Source of the DNA: Leishmania mexicana MHOM/GT/2001/U1103
Taxonomy: Eukaryota > Euglenozoa > Kinetoplastea > Trypanosomatida > Trypanosomatidae
Direction: 5' to 3'
NCBI RefSeq assembly: GCF_000234665.1
Contig: NC_018322.1
Span: 429,825-493,824 of the forward strand
DNA: 64,000 nt
Part shown: positions 29,255 through 40,484 of the stretch, in pieces
How the letters are laid out: every line of letters begins with the position of its first letter
Numbering within the stretch: position 1 is the first letter of the stretch
Program-made: the position numbers and the translations under genes
Notes under the pieces: model-generated
Databases searched by the model: none
Told to the model about the DNA's origin: nothing
Seen by the model: only the letters and a program-made list of their open reading frames with translations

Positions 29255-31284
29255 TCCCCTCTCCGGACAACCTTCGTGTTGCCATTCTCCTCTTCCTCCT
29301 CTGTGGCGTTGTTCGTTTCTTCTTCGAGAAGAAGAAACGTGAAAGGGCCGATGCACCCAAACAAGGAACAGAGGAGGGAGAGGGAGAGCCGTATAACACA
29401 GACGAATCCTCAGCGGAGTGCACATCAGCTGAGCGCGGCGCAAGGTGGATTCCGCTGCCGCGTTCTCGACGGCCTAGAATCGCCTTTTCTTGTGCTTTTT
29501 TGACCCCCTCTTCTTTTTTATATGTTATTGACTCTCTGCCTCCACCCGTCCCTTTTCGTTTTCGACGTTGCCGGGGGGGGGCTTTGACTGCTGTGTGTGA
29601 TTTCCCCCCCTCCTCTCTTTCCCTGGTGTCCGTGATTTGCGCGTTGGCTCTGTCGATGCCATCCACGTATGACAGAATCAGCTACTGAGGTGCACGCCGC
29701 AGTACATGCGCACGAGCGGGAACGCCACGGCGCCAGCCCTCGTCTCTTTTTGGTTCCCTTTGTTTTCTTCTGGTGCTTCCAGCTGCTGCTGCTGCTGTTG
29801 TTGTGGTGCCCGACACCCCCTGCCTACACGTGTGGGATATACACAAAAAAAACACGCGCACAAGCATACACATAGTGAAACTGGGTGCGCGTGCACGAAG
29901 TCCCTTGCGTAAAGACGTAGCTGGCAGGAATGGCGCGTGACTTCGGGATTCAAGGCTGCGGTTTTCTTTCTCTCCTTGCTTTGTCCTCTACGCATATAGC
30001 ACCACTCTCTTACACATTTCTCTGAGGCTCGATGAGTGTTACGTGTGTGTGCCACGCATGGCGGCAAGAGACACGCAACAGCACCCAGACAGGCACATGC
30101 TCACAGACGCGTTGCGGTTACGAGAAACGAAAAAGAGGAACGAGAAGGAGAGCTAAGGTGCGGGGATGGATAGTGGGTCTCAGCACTGTGCCGTTTCTTC
30201 CCGTTTCTTCTCTGCCCTCACCCTTGCATGCCGGCCAGTGGATGTGCTGTCCACTTGACCCTTGTGTGTGTGTTGTCTCTGCTCGCACGTTGCTTCGTCT
30301 TGAGGGGGGGGGACTGTCCACAGGAAGGAGGTAGTGCCATGTTGCCAGTACTGCCAAGCGGGGGGGGGTCTGCGCTACGCTACCGAGATGATTCTTGGGC
30401 AGACATGTACAGGCAACCGAGAAGAGACAAATTGTAATAAAAAGACAAAGCACTGGCCCCAGTGACACCTTCGACACGGAAGAGGAGGAGGCGCGGAGAG
30501 CGGTAGAGGAGCGGGGGGGGGGAGTAGGATGGGGGGGGGAAACGGCCGAAGAAACGGTGCCCCATCGTATTCATTTTTCTTTTCTTTTTTTGCCCTGGCG
30601 GATGAACTGCTTTCGTTTATGCGTTTCGGCGCTGCTGCTGCGTGCTTGCTCGATACGCGTTTCTCTGCCACAGCCCCCCTCTCCTCTTTTTTTTTCCAGT
30701 GTCGCGCTGTGTCTTCGTGTTTCTCTTTTTATGATGGCTGTCTGCGAACTGTCGTCCGTATGTCCGCGGTCTTCTCCGGATTGAAGGGGTCGGTGGTCGT
30801 CTGTGCACTTCTGCGTGCATGCGCGTACAGCTGAGTGGCGACATGCATGGACAACCGACGAGCAGGAAGAAAAAACCCGTTTCCGCGCGTGTGTTCTCTC
30901 ATCTTGTCAACGCCCACTCGTGTTGTTGAACCCGCCCCCCTCTTCCTCTCTCTCTGCTTTTGTGGGCTGTTCAGTTGATGTTTTCTGCGTGCCTCTTTTT
31001 TTTCGTCGCTCTCGTTCATCCGTGATCTCACTTGCTCACTTCCTCTTCCTACTTCGCAGGCCACACGAAAGCGAAGCGAAGGACAGGGTGTGCCCGGTGT
31101 ATGTCTGGGCACCACGTTGTATGCATGTGCTTCTCTACCTGTATGGTTTTCAAATCACCTTTTTCTTCGCCCCTTTATGGGAGGGGGACTCCTCCCCCCA
31201 GTGCGCGGTATCGCAGGGTGCAGTATCCCTACTCTGTGTGTCCGAGGTAGCCAAACAGCGCCCCACCCCCAACCTCTCGTATCT

Positions 31285-31790
31285 CCTGCCGATGCCGAAC
31301 CACTTATGGTGGTGAGAAGGTCAAGCACCAACGACGTAGGGGGAGGTCAGCGCTATGCATTGCTGCTGATGTTGGCGGTCAGGTCCTGGATGGCGTTGCG
31401 TTGTGGAGCGACCTGCGACAGCGCACACGCTTGTGTCACCCATGTGACTGGCAATGTGTCAGCGCGACTCAAGTGCATCGTACCCGGCCCCACAGACTGC
31501 CTCCTGGTGAGGGAACCAGCTCTACCCTGAGAGGGATGCGCCATGGGTGGCGACCGGCACGATGGGAGCCGCTGTGAGGCAACCCGCGAAGGGGACGGGT
31601 GGTGGATGCAGTTCGAGACGGGGGCTGCGCTTTTAGATGGCTGAGTCGGCACGTTGCTGTAATGCGTGTTCAGCGCTGCTTCGCACGACGCGGGTGGGGG
31701 TCCTTGTGACCGGGCCGCAGAGGGGGCGGAGGGGGGAGCTCATGTTCTATTGGAGGAGAATTGCCACCTTGACAGCGCAACATTTGAATC
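31285..31790 (+). mobile_element. SIDER2-like retroposon, sense orientation
   Basis: It starts with a diverged Pr77-type signature, CTGCCGATGCCGAACCAC followed by TTATGGTGGTGAGAAGGTC, which aligns with the ingi/L1Tc 79-bp signature as I remember it. The next 200 bp match the antisense remnant at 5430-5645, notably ggtcaggtcctggatggc. Length near 500 bp fits SIDER2; the 3' end is estimated and no clear A-tail is seen. It lies 2 kb downstream of Rab5 in sense orientation, where such elements can act in 3'UTRs to lower mRNA stability or translation. That effect is known for the family, not shown here. Confidence 0.7.
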
Positions 31791-31963
31791 ACCCTTTTTC
31801 TTTTCGTTTTCTTGCTGTTCGCCGTTGCTTTGCTTTTTCGGTCTTCGTCGTTGCCGTTGACTTTTTCCCCGTTCGCGTCTCCGTGTTGCGGTGCTTCACT
31901 TGTCTTCTCTTCTTTTTTACTTTCTCTTTTGCATCTTGCGTCGTCTGTCGTATACACGCACGG

Positions 31964-32249
31964 GTGGGGGTGGTGTGCTGCCTGCTGCCCCGCTGGCGCT
32001 GTGGTGGCCCCCACCCCCGCCAGAGCCCCGGCCCCCACCTGTGTTTGCCATGGGGGCAACCGACCCGGCGTTGCGGCCGGTATCCTGCGCGGGGTTTGCG
32101 GATCGCTGGGGGCTGAAAGCACACCCCGTCTGACGCAACGACCTGGTTACGCACGCCCCGCTCGGTCGGCATGGGTTTTCCCCCGTCCTGCGTGTGCGGC
32201 GGCCCCTCCGGCGGGCGCGCGGTGGGCTCCCTGTGCGCTGGTACGTGCG
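31964..32249 (+). repeat. Repeat module A, copy 2
   Basis: 286 bp, the inverted partner of 1783-2068. On this strand it precedes module C by about 190 bp, which gives the element order A then C. Confidence 0.9.
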
Positions 32250-32439
32250 GGTCGGAGGGTTGGCGAAGCGGCCGCGAGGAGACGCATGCGACTCAGCCCC
32301 GCCGTGCATGGTGGCACGCCCGGCGTCTCCCAGGTCGGGCCGTGTGGGCTGATGTGGCGCCGGTGCCGGAAGCGTGCTGGGAACGCCCCGGGTAACACCA
32401 CCGAGCCCCCCAGATCCCGACCAAGGGGGGGGCCTCCGC

Positions 32440-32834
32440 GCCGTATTGTGGGACGCCGCGGCTTGAAGAGGCTGAGGGAAAAACATGGCACGCCGGCCGA
32501 GTGCAGGGTCTGGGAGGGCCCTGACCTGCGGCTGGCCGACTCCCTCCCTGGCTTCATCTGGCATGTGCCTGCGCCACCGCCTGGTTACCCGCCCGGCGGG
32601 CGCCACCGCTTCCGCCCTCGGTCAGGGGCGTGCGGTCGGCTGGGGTGTCTGCCTGACGCTGATCGCGCGGCGCGTATGGGAAGAAGGGACAAGGACGGGC
32701 AAGAAGGGCTCGCTAGACGCATGACCCCCATTCGACTGCCGACGGCTCGCTCTGGTCGACCAGGGTTTAGCCGAAGTGCGACCGAGGCAGGTGCGCTGTG
32801 GCTGTGTGTCTTTGTGTGTGTGCGTGTGCTCTGA
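32440..32834 (+). repeat. Repeat module C, copy 1
   Basis: 395 bp nearly identical to 44824-45219 in the same orientation. Visible differences are a few C/T transitions near 32625-32645 and the GT-rich end. Confidence 0.92.
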
Positions 32835-34191
32835 CGTTTTCTTTTGCCTCTTAGGCGCGTGTCTTGTGCATGTCTTGGTTGTCTCTATGCGACACTGAAG
32901 CTCTCGCTCTGGCGCCTTGGAGTGGTCTAATGCTGGTCCTGCGCTGGCACACTCCCTCTCTTGCTCTCCCGTGGAGGAATCCCCCCCTCACACCAAAAAA
33001 GAAAAACCGTACCAAGAGAGGTGCGAACTGGCGAAGACAAGACTGCAACGAGGCGCAGCCGTCACGATCACCACCACCACGGGTGGGCACACAGGTGCCC
33101 ATGAAACTGCGTTAAAAGGGTTCAACAACGTCGTTTCAGCGCAAGGGCAACTGTTGACAGTCATGCTTTGAGTAAGAGCGAGGGAACGCGGCAGGGAGTT
33201 GAAACGGGAGGCGCACGGTGATCCGCTATCTTCCTGTATCGCGCTCTCGCCGCCGCTTCCCGTTTCACAGGATTGGCAGTTGCTCTTCTTCTCTGGCGTG
33301 TGCGTGTGTGTCGGAAGGGTGGGGGTGGGGGGAGGGGACTACGAATAGAGATGATGCACGAACGGAAGGGACGCGCTCGGGTACGACAGCCCGGAAACGG
33401 CAACAACATCAGTAAAAATATCATCCGCGCGTTTCTCAGCGTTTTCTGCAACCTTTTTTTTTGTTGGGCGCGTTCCCGTCCCTCTGAACTCTGCTCTTGA
33501 ACTTCCCTTTCTTTCTTGCTTTCACGGCCACCCACTCACTCGTCTTGACGAGGGATGTACCCAACTCTCCGTGTTCAGGCTGTCGTCACATAGACACAGT
33601 CGCGCCCCGTTGCACTTGTGTGGAAACCACCAGGGCCGAGCTGGCAGTGTCGTGGGAGGGCGACTTGCAGTGCACACCTACACTCTACGTTGCACATCAG
33701 TCGAGGATCCTCACCCGGACAGCGCTGTTTCCCGTCAAGACACACACACACACACCTACACCTACACGCATACACGTCTTTCCTTTTATCGCCTGTTGTC
33801 TTCGCTGGCGAGTCTCGTGGATAGAATCATAGATTGTTGTACCATACCTTAACGTAGAAGTTGAAGAGTTGGGCGGTCAAGTCACCACGCAAGCAGGACA
33901 ACGACGAGGTACACCCCCCCCTCCCCCTCAAAAGCGGCAAAGGAAAGGGGACGTGGAGAAGGCAAGTTGAATCTTCTTGATTCGAGTGTTATCAGCTTCG
34001 CTTCTGTGCTCTTGCGTTTCTTCATTTCACAGACGTGGGCACCCTCGTGCTGTGGCTCCCCACGTTTGTGTGTGCGCGCATGCGTCGAGAGTCGCCAACC
34101 TGTCGAGGTGAAAGTGTACCCCGGCTCACGCGCTCGCGCATTGTCAGTGTCGACTGCCGTCATCTCCTACGTTTGAGAACGGAGGTTCGAA
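32835..34191. other. 5' flank of the coiled-coil gene
   Basis: Spacer with a CA repeat (33745-33775) and a pyrimidine stretch ending in ttcatttcacag (AG 34031-34032), the likely splice acceptor for the next gene. An ATG at 34080 opens a frame that overlaps the main start out of frame. Confidence 0.5.
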
Positions 34192-37100
34192 ATGGAAGAA
34201 TCTTCGCCACCGCCACTGAATGCTGCGACACCCAGTGCTGGTGGCGCCCCTACCGCTACTGCAGTGCCAGTAGCGCAGCAGCCGGAAGCTAACGCGCCCC
34301 CGCCAACGGCGGCGATACCGTCTTTACGTATCAGGCCAGACACTCGTGCAGTCGCTGCTCCGACAGATGACGATGGGGTGGACGCCGCCGCCGATCGTGA
34401 CGGATCTGCTTTGGACACTGCCGGTGGCGAGCAGGGCCCATGGAGGGGGCGGCAGGAGAACGCGGAGGCGGTGCCATTTGCAGGCGACGCTACGGCCTTG
34501 CAGAGTGAGAGTGCTGCCGTTCTTGCAACTGCAGGGTCTCCGCCGGCGCTGCGGCGGCCGTCGCTTCTGTTCGACACGGCGGTGGCCACAGATGCGCTGT
34601 TTGCGCGCATCCAGCAGCCACCGCCACCGCTGGAGCTGCCACAGGCGCACCCACGCTCCGCTGATGGCGATGCGAAGTCTCGGCGCACGGCAGGGCCGAT
34701 CTCTTCCATTCTTGGACGTCCTCCGCCGGCACCGCAAACCACTACGGCCACTGCCGCAGCACCTTCGGGCGGCTCGTACTTCCATCCCACCCCGCCGCGT
34801 GACTCCTCCGCGTCTTCCTCTCTGGTAATGGCGCCTGCTGTACCTGGGCGGCTGCACAGCGCCTCCCCCACCTCGACTGTGGACTACATCGACATCGAGC
34901 ATAAGCAGAACGAGCTGCGCCACGCGGTGGAGCACCATGTGCAGTCCCTGGAGCGCTCTCTCGCCTTGCGTGAGGAGGAAGTGGCTACCCTGTCGTCGCG
35001 GCTGCGCAAGCTCGAGGAGGACTACCAGTTCAACTACAACCTCATAGCGGAGCGGGATGCTGCGCTGGAGGAGGCGTCGGGGCAGCTACAGCGGCTCTAC
35101 CGCGAACTGAAGCGCCTGACAGAGGAGTCGACGCGCATGGAGAAGATAATCGACACGGCAGAGAATGATATAAAGGCGGCTCGGCAGCGTGTGCGCGAAG
35201 TGGAAGAGGAGCGCGATGCTGCGGTGCGGCAGGTGCAGAAGGACTACATCATAAAGGAGCGCTACTTGACGGAGGCCGTGCGCGCGAAGGAGGCGGCGCT
35301 CGAGAAGGAGCAGGCGGATCAGCACGCGTGGTACAAGGAGCGAGCCAAGGCGTTGGAGGAGGAGCGTGCGGCCATGTCTGATTGCAGTGCTTTGGTGTCC
35401 ATGGAGACGGAGGAACGCTTCAAGCAGCAGGTTACCCGACTACAGTCTGAGGTGGCAGGGCTGCAGCAGGCGCTGAAGGACGCTCGCCAGCAGAAGGCAG
35501 ACGCCGAAAAGCGTGCTATGGCAACGGAGGAGGCGAACGCCGCCCTCGCGCACGAGTCTGCCGTGGCCCAGCAGCGTCACGAGGCTCTTGCACAGGAGGC
35601 GGCACTCGCCAAGAGGAACTTGGAGGATCGACTTGTGCGAGTTGTCGGCGACGCTGAGAAGCGTGTCCTCGCAGCAGAGGCGACTGCGCGTGAGGAAGCG
35701 GGCCGCGCCTCGCGCGCGGAGCTAGAGCGCACTCGTCTCCAGTCAATGCTGGCAGAGGTTCAGGAGCGCTTGCAGTACCTAACGACGCGCTACGACGAGG
35801 ACGTCGCCCGCTTCACAAAGGAGCGGCAGCAGCTCCTCAAGAGCAGCGATGAGGCGATGGCAGCCACCACCTCAGCAGAGCAGGCGTTACACGACACGAA
35901 GCGGGAGCTGGAGCAGCAGCGCCGCCTGTCCGCGGAGGAGGCGACACGTCTGCGACGCGAGATCGAGCGCGCGCAGGAGACGTCCGAGGCGACCCACCAG
36001 GAGCTCGTGACCGTGAAAGAAAGCTGTCACAAATGGAAGGCGCAGGCGCAGCACCTTGAGGCCGAGGCGCATCGCTGGAAGACGGAGGAGAGCAAGACGG
36101 CGGCCAGTGGGCGGCTGGAGTGCACCGCATTGGAGGAGAAGTGCCGGCAGGCCGAGCTTCGGGTGCAGCTCCTCCAGGAGGAGGCCCAGCAGACAAAGAA
36201 AGCTCGGCAAGGCGCGGTGGAGCAGGCGCAGGCCGAGGCAATGCGGCTCACGCGCGAGCTTCACGCCAGCGAGGCGGCGCGTCGCGCTCTGGAGGATCAG
36301 TTTCACCTGCAGGAAGACTTCAGGGAGGGACGAGAGGGGCTGCAGATGCTGCGCATGGAGAAGGAGCAGCTGCAGAAGCGCGTGGCGGAGCTCGAGCACA
36401 CCAACGCAGAAGTACGGCTGCAAGTGGCCAACTTCGCTGCTGAGCTGCAGAACGACCCGGTCATCAAGGCTGCCAAGGAGACGCAGCAGCGCGCTGTAGC
36501 GCTGCAGCAGGAGTTGGAACAGGCCAAGGCGGAGGTGCAGCTGCTGCAGGACTCGCTGAGGGACAAGGAGGAGGAGCTGGTGCGACTGCAAACTGAACTG
36601 TTGCGCGTGCAGGTGCTCGTCACCAGCGACGAAGCAGAGTCGCCTCCTCTGGACATGCAGACCCGCCTCGCCGCTGGCGCTGCCAACCTCAGCGACCGCG
36701 TCTCGCTGGCGCTGCAGCGGCAGCAGCAGCAGATGCGCTCAGAGTACAGCCGCATGCGCGAGTCATACGAGGAGATGGTGCGCGAGCTGGACCGACAGCG
36801 ACGTCGTCGGCGCAGGCCGGCGCGACGTTCGCGCACTGCATCAGCGGCCTCCTCGTCCTCGACGAACTCTTCGTCGACTCGGGAAGCCGAGCTCCCGGGG
36901 CGACATCGCAAGCGAGGGGGTGAGGAGCCGCCGGTCGCCGCCGGCGCCTCCGTTCCGCCAGCACTTCCCGACTCCAGGACGACACACCTCCTGCAGGAGT
37001 CGGAGGTGTGGCGCCAGCGATGCGTGCAGCTGGAGCAGCAGCTGCTCACCGTGCTGCGTGAGCGCGATCGCCTAAAGAAGGAGCTGCAGCTGGCCAAACA

Positions 37101-37665
37101 GGACGCCGTGGCCCTCGGTGCCGAGAAGGCTTCTCTGGTGGACCTTAACTCGCTTCTGAAGGCGCAACTGCGGGAGGCGTATCGGCTGCGTGCCGGCGAC
37201 ACTAACGTTCGTCTGGCGCGAGGACCCACGACGGCCACCCCCGCCGCCAGTGGATCGGGGGTACGCATCTCTCCTGAACTTTTGGCGGCGGCTCTCCAGG
37301 CGTTGGAGGACGGTGCTGCTGCAGGTTGCGACACAGCGGGCAGGCCTCGCGCGCGGAGTGCGGCGGGCGCGGAGGCAACCACGACGCGGCACCGCTCACG
37401 CACCGACGAGGCATCAGCACTGAAGGAGTCGCCCGTTGTGCACTCCACGCGCGGCTATTCTGCACCATCGCTCTCGCCCGTCACTTCGCAATCCATCTCA
37501 GCGCAGCAGGCGCAGGAGCGGTTGACCACGCTGGAGCACGAAATAGAGGCAGTTCGTGAGCGGCTCGCTACCGCCTCTAGCACGGCGCAGCAGCAGCGCC
37601 AACACGGTCAGGCGGTGGTTCGCCGTGGCAGCGCGGCTGTGCGGCATTACGGTCTCGGTGACTGA
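34192..37665 (+). CDS. Large coiled-coil protein, function unknown
   Basis: 1157 residues. Residues 1-230 are low-complexity, rich in Ala, Pro and Ser. Residues about 235-870 form an almost unbroken coiled coil, rich in Glu, Gln, Lys and Arg, with many LEE, LQQ and REEV heptad-like repeats. A basic RRRRRPARR stretch near residue 872 is followed by a Ser-rich linker. A shorter coil covers about 935-990, then another low-complexity tail and a final coil near 1105-1140. There is no motor, kinase or membrane domain. Proteins of this shape in trypanosomatids are often cytoskeletal, basal-body or flagellar, but nothing here proves location. The start ATG at 34192 is the first in frame; a uORF may precede it. 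Expression is certain only by inference from its length and codon use. Confidence 0.8.
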   Translation: MEESSPPPLNAATPSAGGAPTATAVPVAQQPEANAPPPTAAIPSLRIRPDTRAVAAPTDDDGVDAAADRDGSALDTAGGEQGPWRGRQENAEAVPFAGDATALQSESAAVLATAGSPPALRRPSLLFDTAVATDALFARIQQPPPPLELPQAHPRSADGDAKSRRTAGPISSILGRPPPAPQTTTATAAAPSGGSYFHPTPPRDSSASSSLVMAPAVPGRLHSASPTSTVDYIDIEHKQNELRHAVEHHVQSLERSLALREEEVATLSSRLRKLEEDYQFNYNLIAERDAALEEASGQLQRLYRELKRLTEESTRMEKIIDTAENDIKAARQRVREVEEERDAAVRQVQKDYIIKERYLTEAVRAKEAALEKEQADQHAWYKERAKALEEERAAMSDCSALVSMETEERFKQQVTRLQSEVAGLQQALKDARQQKADAEKRAMATEEANAALAHESAVAQQRHEALAQEAALAKRNLEDRLVRVVGDAEKRVLAAEATAREEAGRASRAELERTRLQSMLAEVQERLQYLTTRYDEDVARFTKERQQLLKSSDEAMAATTSAEQALHDTKRELEQQRRLSAEEATRLRREIERAQETSEATHQELVTVKESCHKWKAQAQHLEAEAHRWKTEESKTAASGRLECTALEEKCRQAELRVQLLQEEAQQTKKARQGAVEQAQAEAMRLTRELHASEAARRALEDQFHLQEDFREGREGLQMLRMEKEQLQKRVAELEHTNAEVRLQVANFAAELQNDPVIKAAKETQQRAVALQQELEQAKAEVQLLQDSLRDKEEELVRLQTELLRVQVLVTSDEAESPPLDMQTRLAAGAANLSDRVSLALQRQQQQMRSEYSRMRESYEEMVRELDRQRRRRRRPARRSRTASAASSSSTNSSSTREAELPGRHRKRGGEEPPVAAGASVPPALPDSRTTHLLQESEVWRQRCVQLEQQLLTVLRERDRLKKELQLAKQDAVALGAEKASLVDLNSLLKAQLREAYRLRAGDTNVRLARGPTTATPAASGSGVRISPELLAAALQALEDGAAAGCDTAGRPRARSAAGAEATTTRHRSRTDEASALKESPVVHSTRGYSAPSLSPVTSQSISAQQAQERLTTLEHEIEAVRERLATASSTAQQQRQHGQAVVRRGSAAVRHYGLGD

Positions 37666-38388
37666 GGCTGTTCCTGAAGTAGTCTACGAGGGGCACAAGT
37701 ACCACACTTTTTTCTTTTGCGTCTTGTGCTGCTTCCTCCGGCAGCGCACTCACACCGTGGACGGGCGAAGCGGGTCATAACGATTGGCTGCGGGTTGGCG
37801 AAGGGAAGGCCACGGAGGACCGACACGGGGGCCGCCACCGACTCTTTCCACGCCTCGCTCGAGCGCTAGCGACTGAGAGGTGTTGGAGGGAGGATAGGGA
37901 GGGTGACGAGGGGCGGGGGCCGTTGCCGAATACTTCATGGCGAAGAACGCAACGAAGTAGGCGTACAAACAACGACAAAAGAAAATGTGAAAAGCGATGA
38001 GTGAAGGTGCGCGCTCTCGCATGTCGTCAGCTCACCGATGCTCTTTCTTCGCGCGTTCTGCCTGTGCATCCTTATACTCTTGCTTTACACTTCACCATCC
38101 GCTGCTTCTTGCCTTTATCCTCAACGCCGGCGCGTCATGCCAACGCACGCACACACACTCGTGCTCAGAGAACCTCACGTGCTCTCTTACGCCATCGCAA
38201 CGTAGCCGTATTCGCACATCCGGACCCCCCTGCTCCCCCAACAGCGTCCGGACTCGACTGCCATTTGGCACCACTGGCCCTGCCACAAAGATAGATACGC
38301 TTCTGCTCGCGCCAGATCCCGCAACCTTCCGTTCCAATTACAAGCTGCACAACAGCGCGCCACCACCACCGCCGCCACATATTCCACA
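37666..38388. other. Coiled-coil/RING spacer
   Basis: A 723-bp spacer with no gene. Pyrimidine-rich 38030-38120 is followed at some distance by AG at 38167-38168. No ATG occurs between that AG and 38389, which supports the next start. Confidence 0.55.
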
Positions 38389-39471
38389 ATGGGAGGGAAG
38401 AACTCCACGCAGCGCCAGGGCGCGCAGCTGCGTAATGGAAGCGGAGGGGGCAGCACAGCGCCAGAGCGGCAGGCTCCTAGCAACATGCCGCCGCACTTAG
38501 CGGATCAGTACGACAATAATAGCAGCCGTCAGCGCAACCAGCCGCCTAGCAACGCCAACAACACCGCTCCGCCTCAGCAGAACGCCCCCCAGCCGCCGCT
38601 GCAGCAGCAGCAGCAGAATAGGAGCGGCAACCCCATGGGGAACACCAGTGCCAACAACAGCAACGAACGCGGCGGCGTGCAGGAGGGTCAGATGGTCAAG
38701 ATGCTGGCCACTATAGAGGCTTCCACGGTGAGCTATATGCCAGCGACGCAGGTGCTCACGTTCTACATCACGAGCGTATGTGAATCACTGACCTACGAGA
38801 TCCACACAGGTGTGAAGGAGTTTGTGCATAACGGCACTGTGTGTTATAGGCCCAACAGGCCAAAGCTGGAGCCCGTCAAGACGGAAATCCGTGGCCCGCA
38901 GGAAAACCGAAAAATCACCCTGAAGCTGGACATAAACTCGCTGGAAGAAAAGGAGAAGTCGTTCAACAAGCACTACCCAAAGCAGATGCCGTGCGTTATC
39001 GTGCTCCGCTACAAGACTACTGAGATCTGCAAGAGGGACGACGGCCGCGACAACAACAACCAAACCGAGGAGGAGATGCGTGTGGAGCATACGGAGCACA
39101 CCTCCGTTGACCTCGCGGAGAAACCGAAGCGCCGCGTCATCAGCCAGATTGTGACTGCAGGTGGTAACGCCTACACAGTAGAGAACCTTTACGGTGTGGA
39201 CAACGACGGGGCGACGCCGGCGAGCGGCAACGGCGGTGGTGCCGTAATGATCGGGTCGACGATCGAGGATGAAGAGGATGGACTCTGCGTGATATGCCTG
39301 ACAAACCCGAAGGACACGGCTGTGATGCCGTGCCGCCACATGTGCATGTGCAAGGACTGTGGCGAGCAGCTGTTGAGGCACAAGCCTGTGTGCCCCGTGT
39401 GCCGTGCCCCGATTTCGACACTGCTGCATATGCCCTCGCTGAGCAACAAAGCCGCTGCTTCGACGGCATAG
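38389..39471 (+). CDS. RING-type E3 ubiquitin ligase, MGRN1/LOG2-like
   Basis: 360 residues. It begins MGGKNS, a good N-myristoylation signal, followed by an Asn/Gln/Pro-rich disordered region to about residue 100. Residues about 103-240 resemble the domain that precedes the RING in MGRN1, RNF157 and plant LOG2 (TLTFYITSVCES-like strands). The C3HC4 RING occupies about 300-340: CVIC, CRHMCMCKDC and CPVCRAPI are all complete. Such enzymes are membrane-anchored E3 ligases, in animals linked to endosomal trafficking through TSG101. In this gene, myristoylation plus a RING of this class is seen directly; the target is unknown. The ATG is the first after the putative splice acceptor. Confidence 0.88.
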   Translation: MGGKNSTQRQGAQLRNGSGGGSTAPERQAPSNMPPHLADQYDNNSSRQRNQPPSNANNTAPPQQNAPQPPLQQQQQNRSGNPMGNTSANNSNERGGVQEGQMVKMLATIEASTVSYMPATQVLTFYITSVCESLTYEIHTGVKEFVHNGTVCYRPNRPKLEPVKTEIRGPQENRKITLKLDINSLEEKEKSFNKHYPKQMPCVIVLRYKTTEICKRDDGRDNNNQTEEEMRVEHTEHTSVDLAEKPKRRVISQIVTAGGNAYTVENLYGVDNDGATPASGNGGGAVMIGSTIEDEEDGLCVICLTNPKDTAVMPCRHMCMCKDCGEQLLRHKPVCPVCRAPISTLLHMPSLSNKAAASTA

Positions 39472-39605
39472 AACAAGACGATGGGAGGACAGGTAAAGAG
39501 GATTTATTTGTCTCTATGTGTGTGTGTGTGGAGGGAGGGGAGGGGAGAAGGTTAAGCAACGGGCAACGCACAGCAAAGGGGTGGAAACCACGAGAAAAAA
39601 GAACA

Positions 39606-39623
39606 ATATATATATATATATAT
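39606..39623. repeat. TA dinucleotide repeat
   Basis: About nine TA units in the 3' flank of the RING gene. Similar short TA runs occur at 20317-20329 and 28211-28228. Confidence 0.95.
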
Positions 39624-40460
39624 TCCAGGTGTAGGTGGGAGAAGAGGGGGAGAGGCGTCTTGCTATGGCGCAGTCGCGTGCACACTTTCGTCGACATACC
39701 TCCCCTCCATGATCCTCTTCTCGTGTTCTCCTCTTGGCGCGTTTCAGGCCGCTTGCACGTTTGGGGAGGGAGAGGGGGAGGAGGGGGAGGAGGAGGCGAT
39801 GCGGGAAATAGGTGATTTTCTGAGTTTTTTTATACCTCTGGTGTTTTCTTTGCTCTCTTCAGCTCGTACCTTGCTTGTTGGCTGCCGCGTGCATGCGAAT
39901 GTTGCCTGCTTACGCCTTATTTCCGTTTCTTTTTTTTTTCGGCCTTTCTGCTGATGGTGACCTCTCGTCTCTCCCTCTGTCACCCGCCACTGTTTTACCT
40001 CCCCCTCCCCCCGCTGCCCATTCCCACCCGAGAGGCGTCGCGATGCCCCTTTTGTTTCCTCTGGTGCGCCCCCTCGTCCTATTTCCGCCAATTGGCCCGC
40101 CTTCTTGTTAGACGGTGTGTGCTGCCCAGACGCTCGCGCGTTCAAGTTTGTGATGGTCAGAGGCGAATCTTTACCGTGCTCGTACACCCGTCCATTCGCA
40201 CGCACGCACAAGCATACCCTCTGCCCACGCATCAACTGCAGACACACACGAGGAAGAGGAGAAGGGGGAGGGGATGAGGAGGATCATCTGCTTACCGGCC
40301 CGCGCACACTCAAGCGTACATGCATTCATCCACTCACAGGCTAATCGCACGCACGTGCTGTTGGGGGTGGGGGGTGGGGTGCCACGGGACATTGTCAGTA
40401 GTAGGCAAGGTAAGCAGGCGAGGGAGGCGCAAAGCAGGGCCAAACCAGAGGAGGGGACGC

Positions 40461-40484
40461 CACCACCACCACCACCACCACCAC
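40461..40484. repeat. CCA trinucleotide repeat
   Basis: Seven to eight CCA units with no surrounding gene. Confidence 0.95.

Larger units (their letters stand above)
31964..32834 (+). mobile_element. Truncated retroposon fragment (modules A and C)
   Basis: Modules A and C lie together with a GC-rich 190-bp link. The 5' modules B and D are absent, consistent with the 5' truncation usual for non-LTR retroposons. It lies about 170 bp downstream of the SIDER2-like element. No target-site duplication or A-tail was identified. Confidence 0.5.
29255..34191. other. Rab5/coiled-coil protein spacer, 4.9 kb
   Basis: An unusually long spacer. It contains a sense SIDER2-like element (31285-31790) and retroposon modules A and C (31964-32834). 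The rest is ordinary pyrimidine/purine blocks and CA/GT repeats. No gene or tRNA was recognised. Confidence 0.6.

Noticed and set aside
33545..33740. Short similarity to 46.2 kb (caacgtagag followed by gtag)
   Set aside because: About 15 bases only, with no extension on either side.
35887..37448. Long minus-strand frames opposite the coiled-coil gene
   Set aside because: They are antisense shadows caused by GC-rich third positions of the real gene; the translations are Leu- or Ser/Arg-rich without domains.
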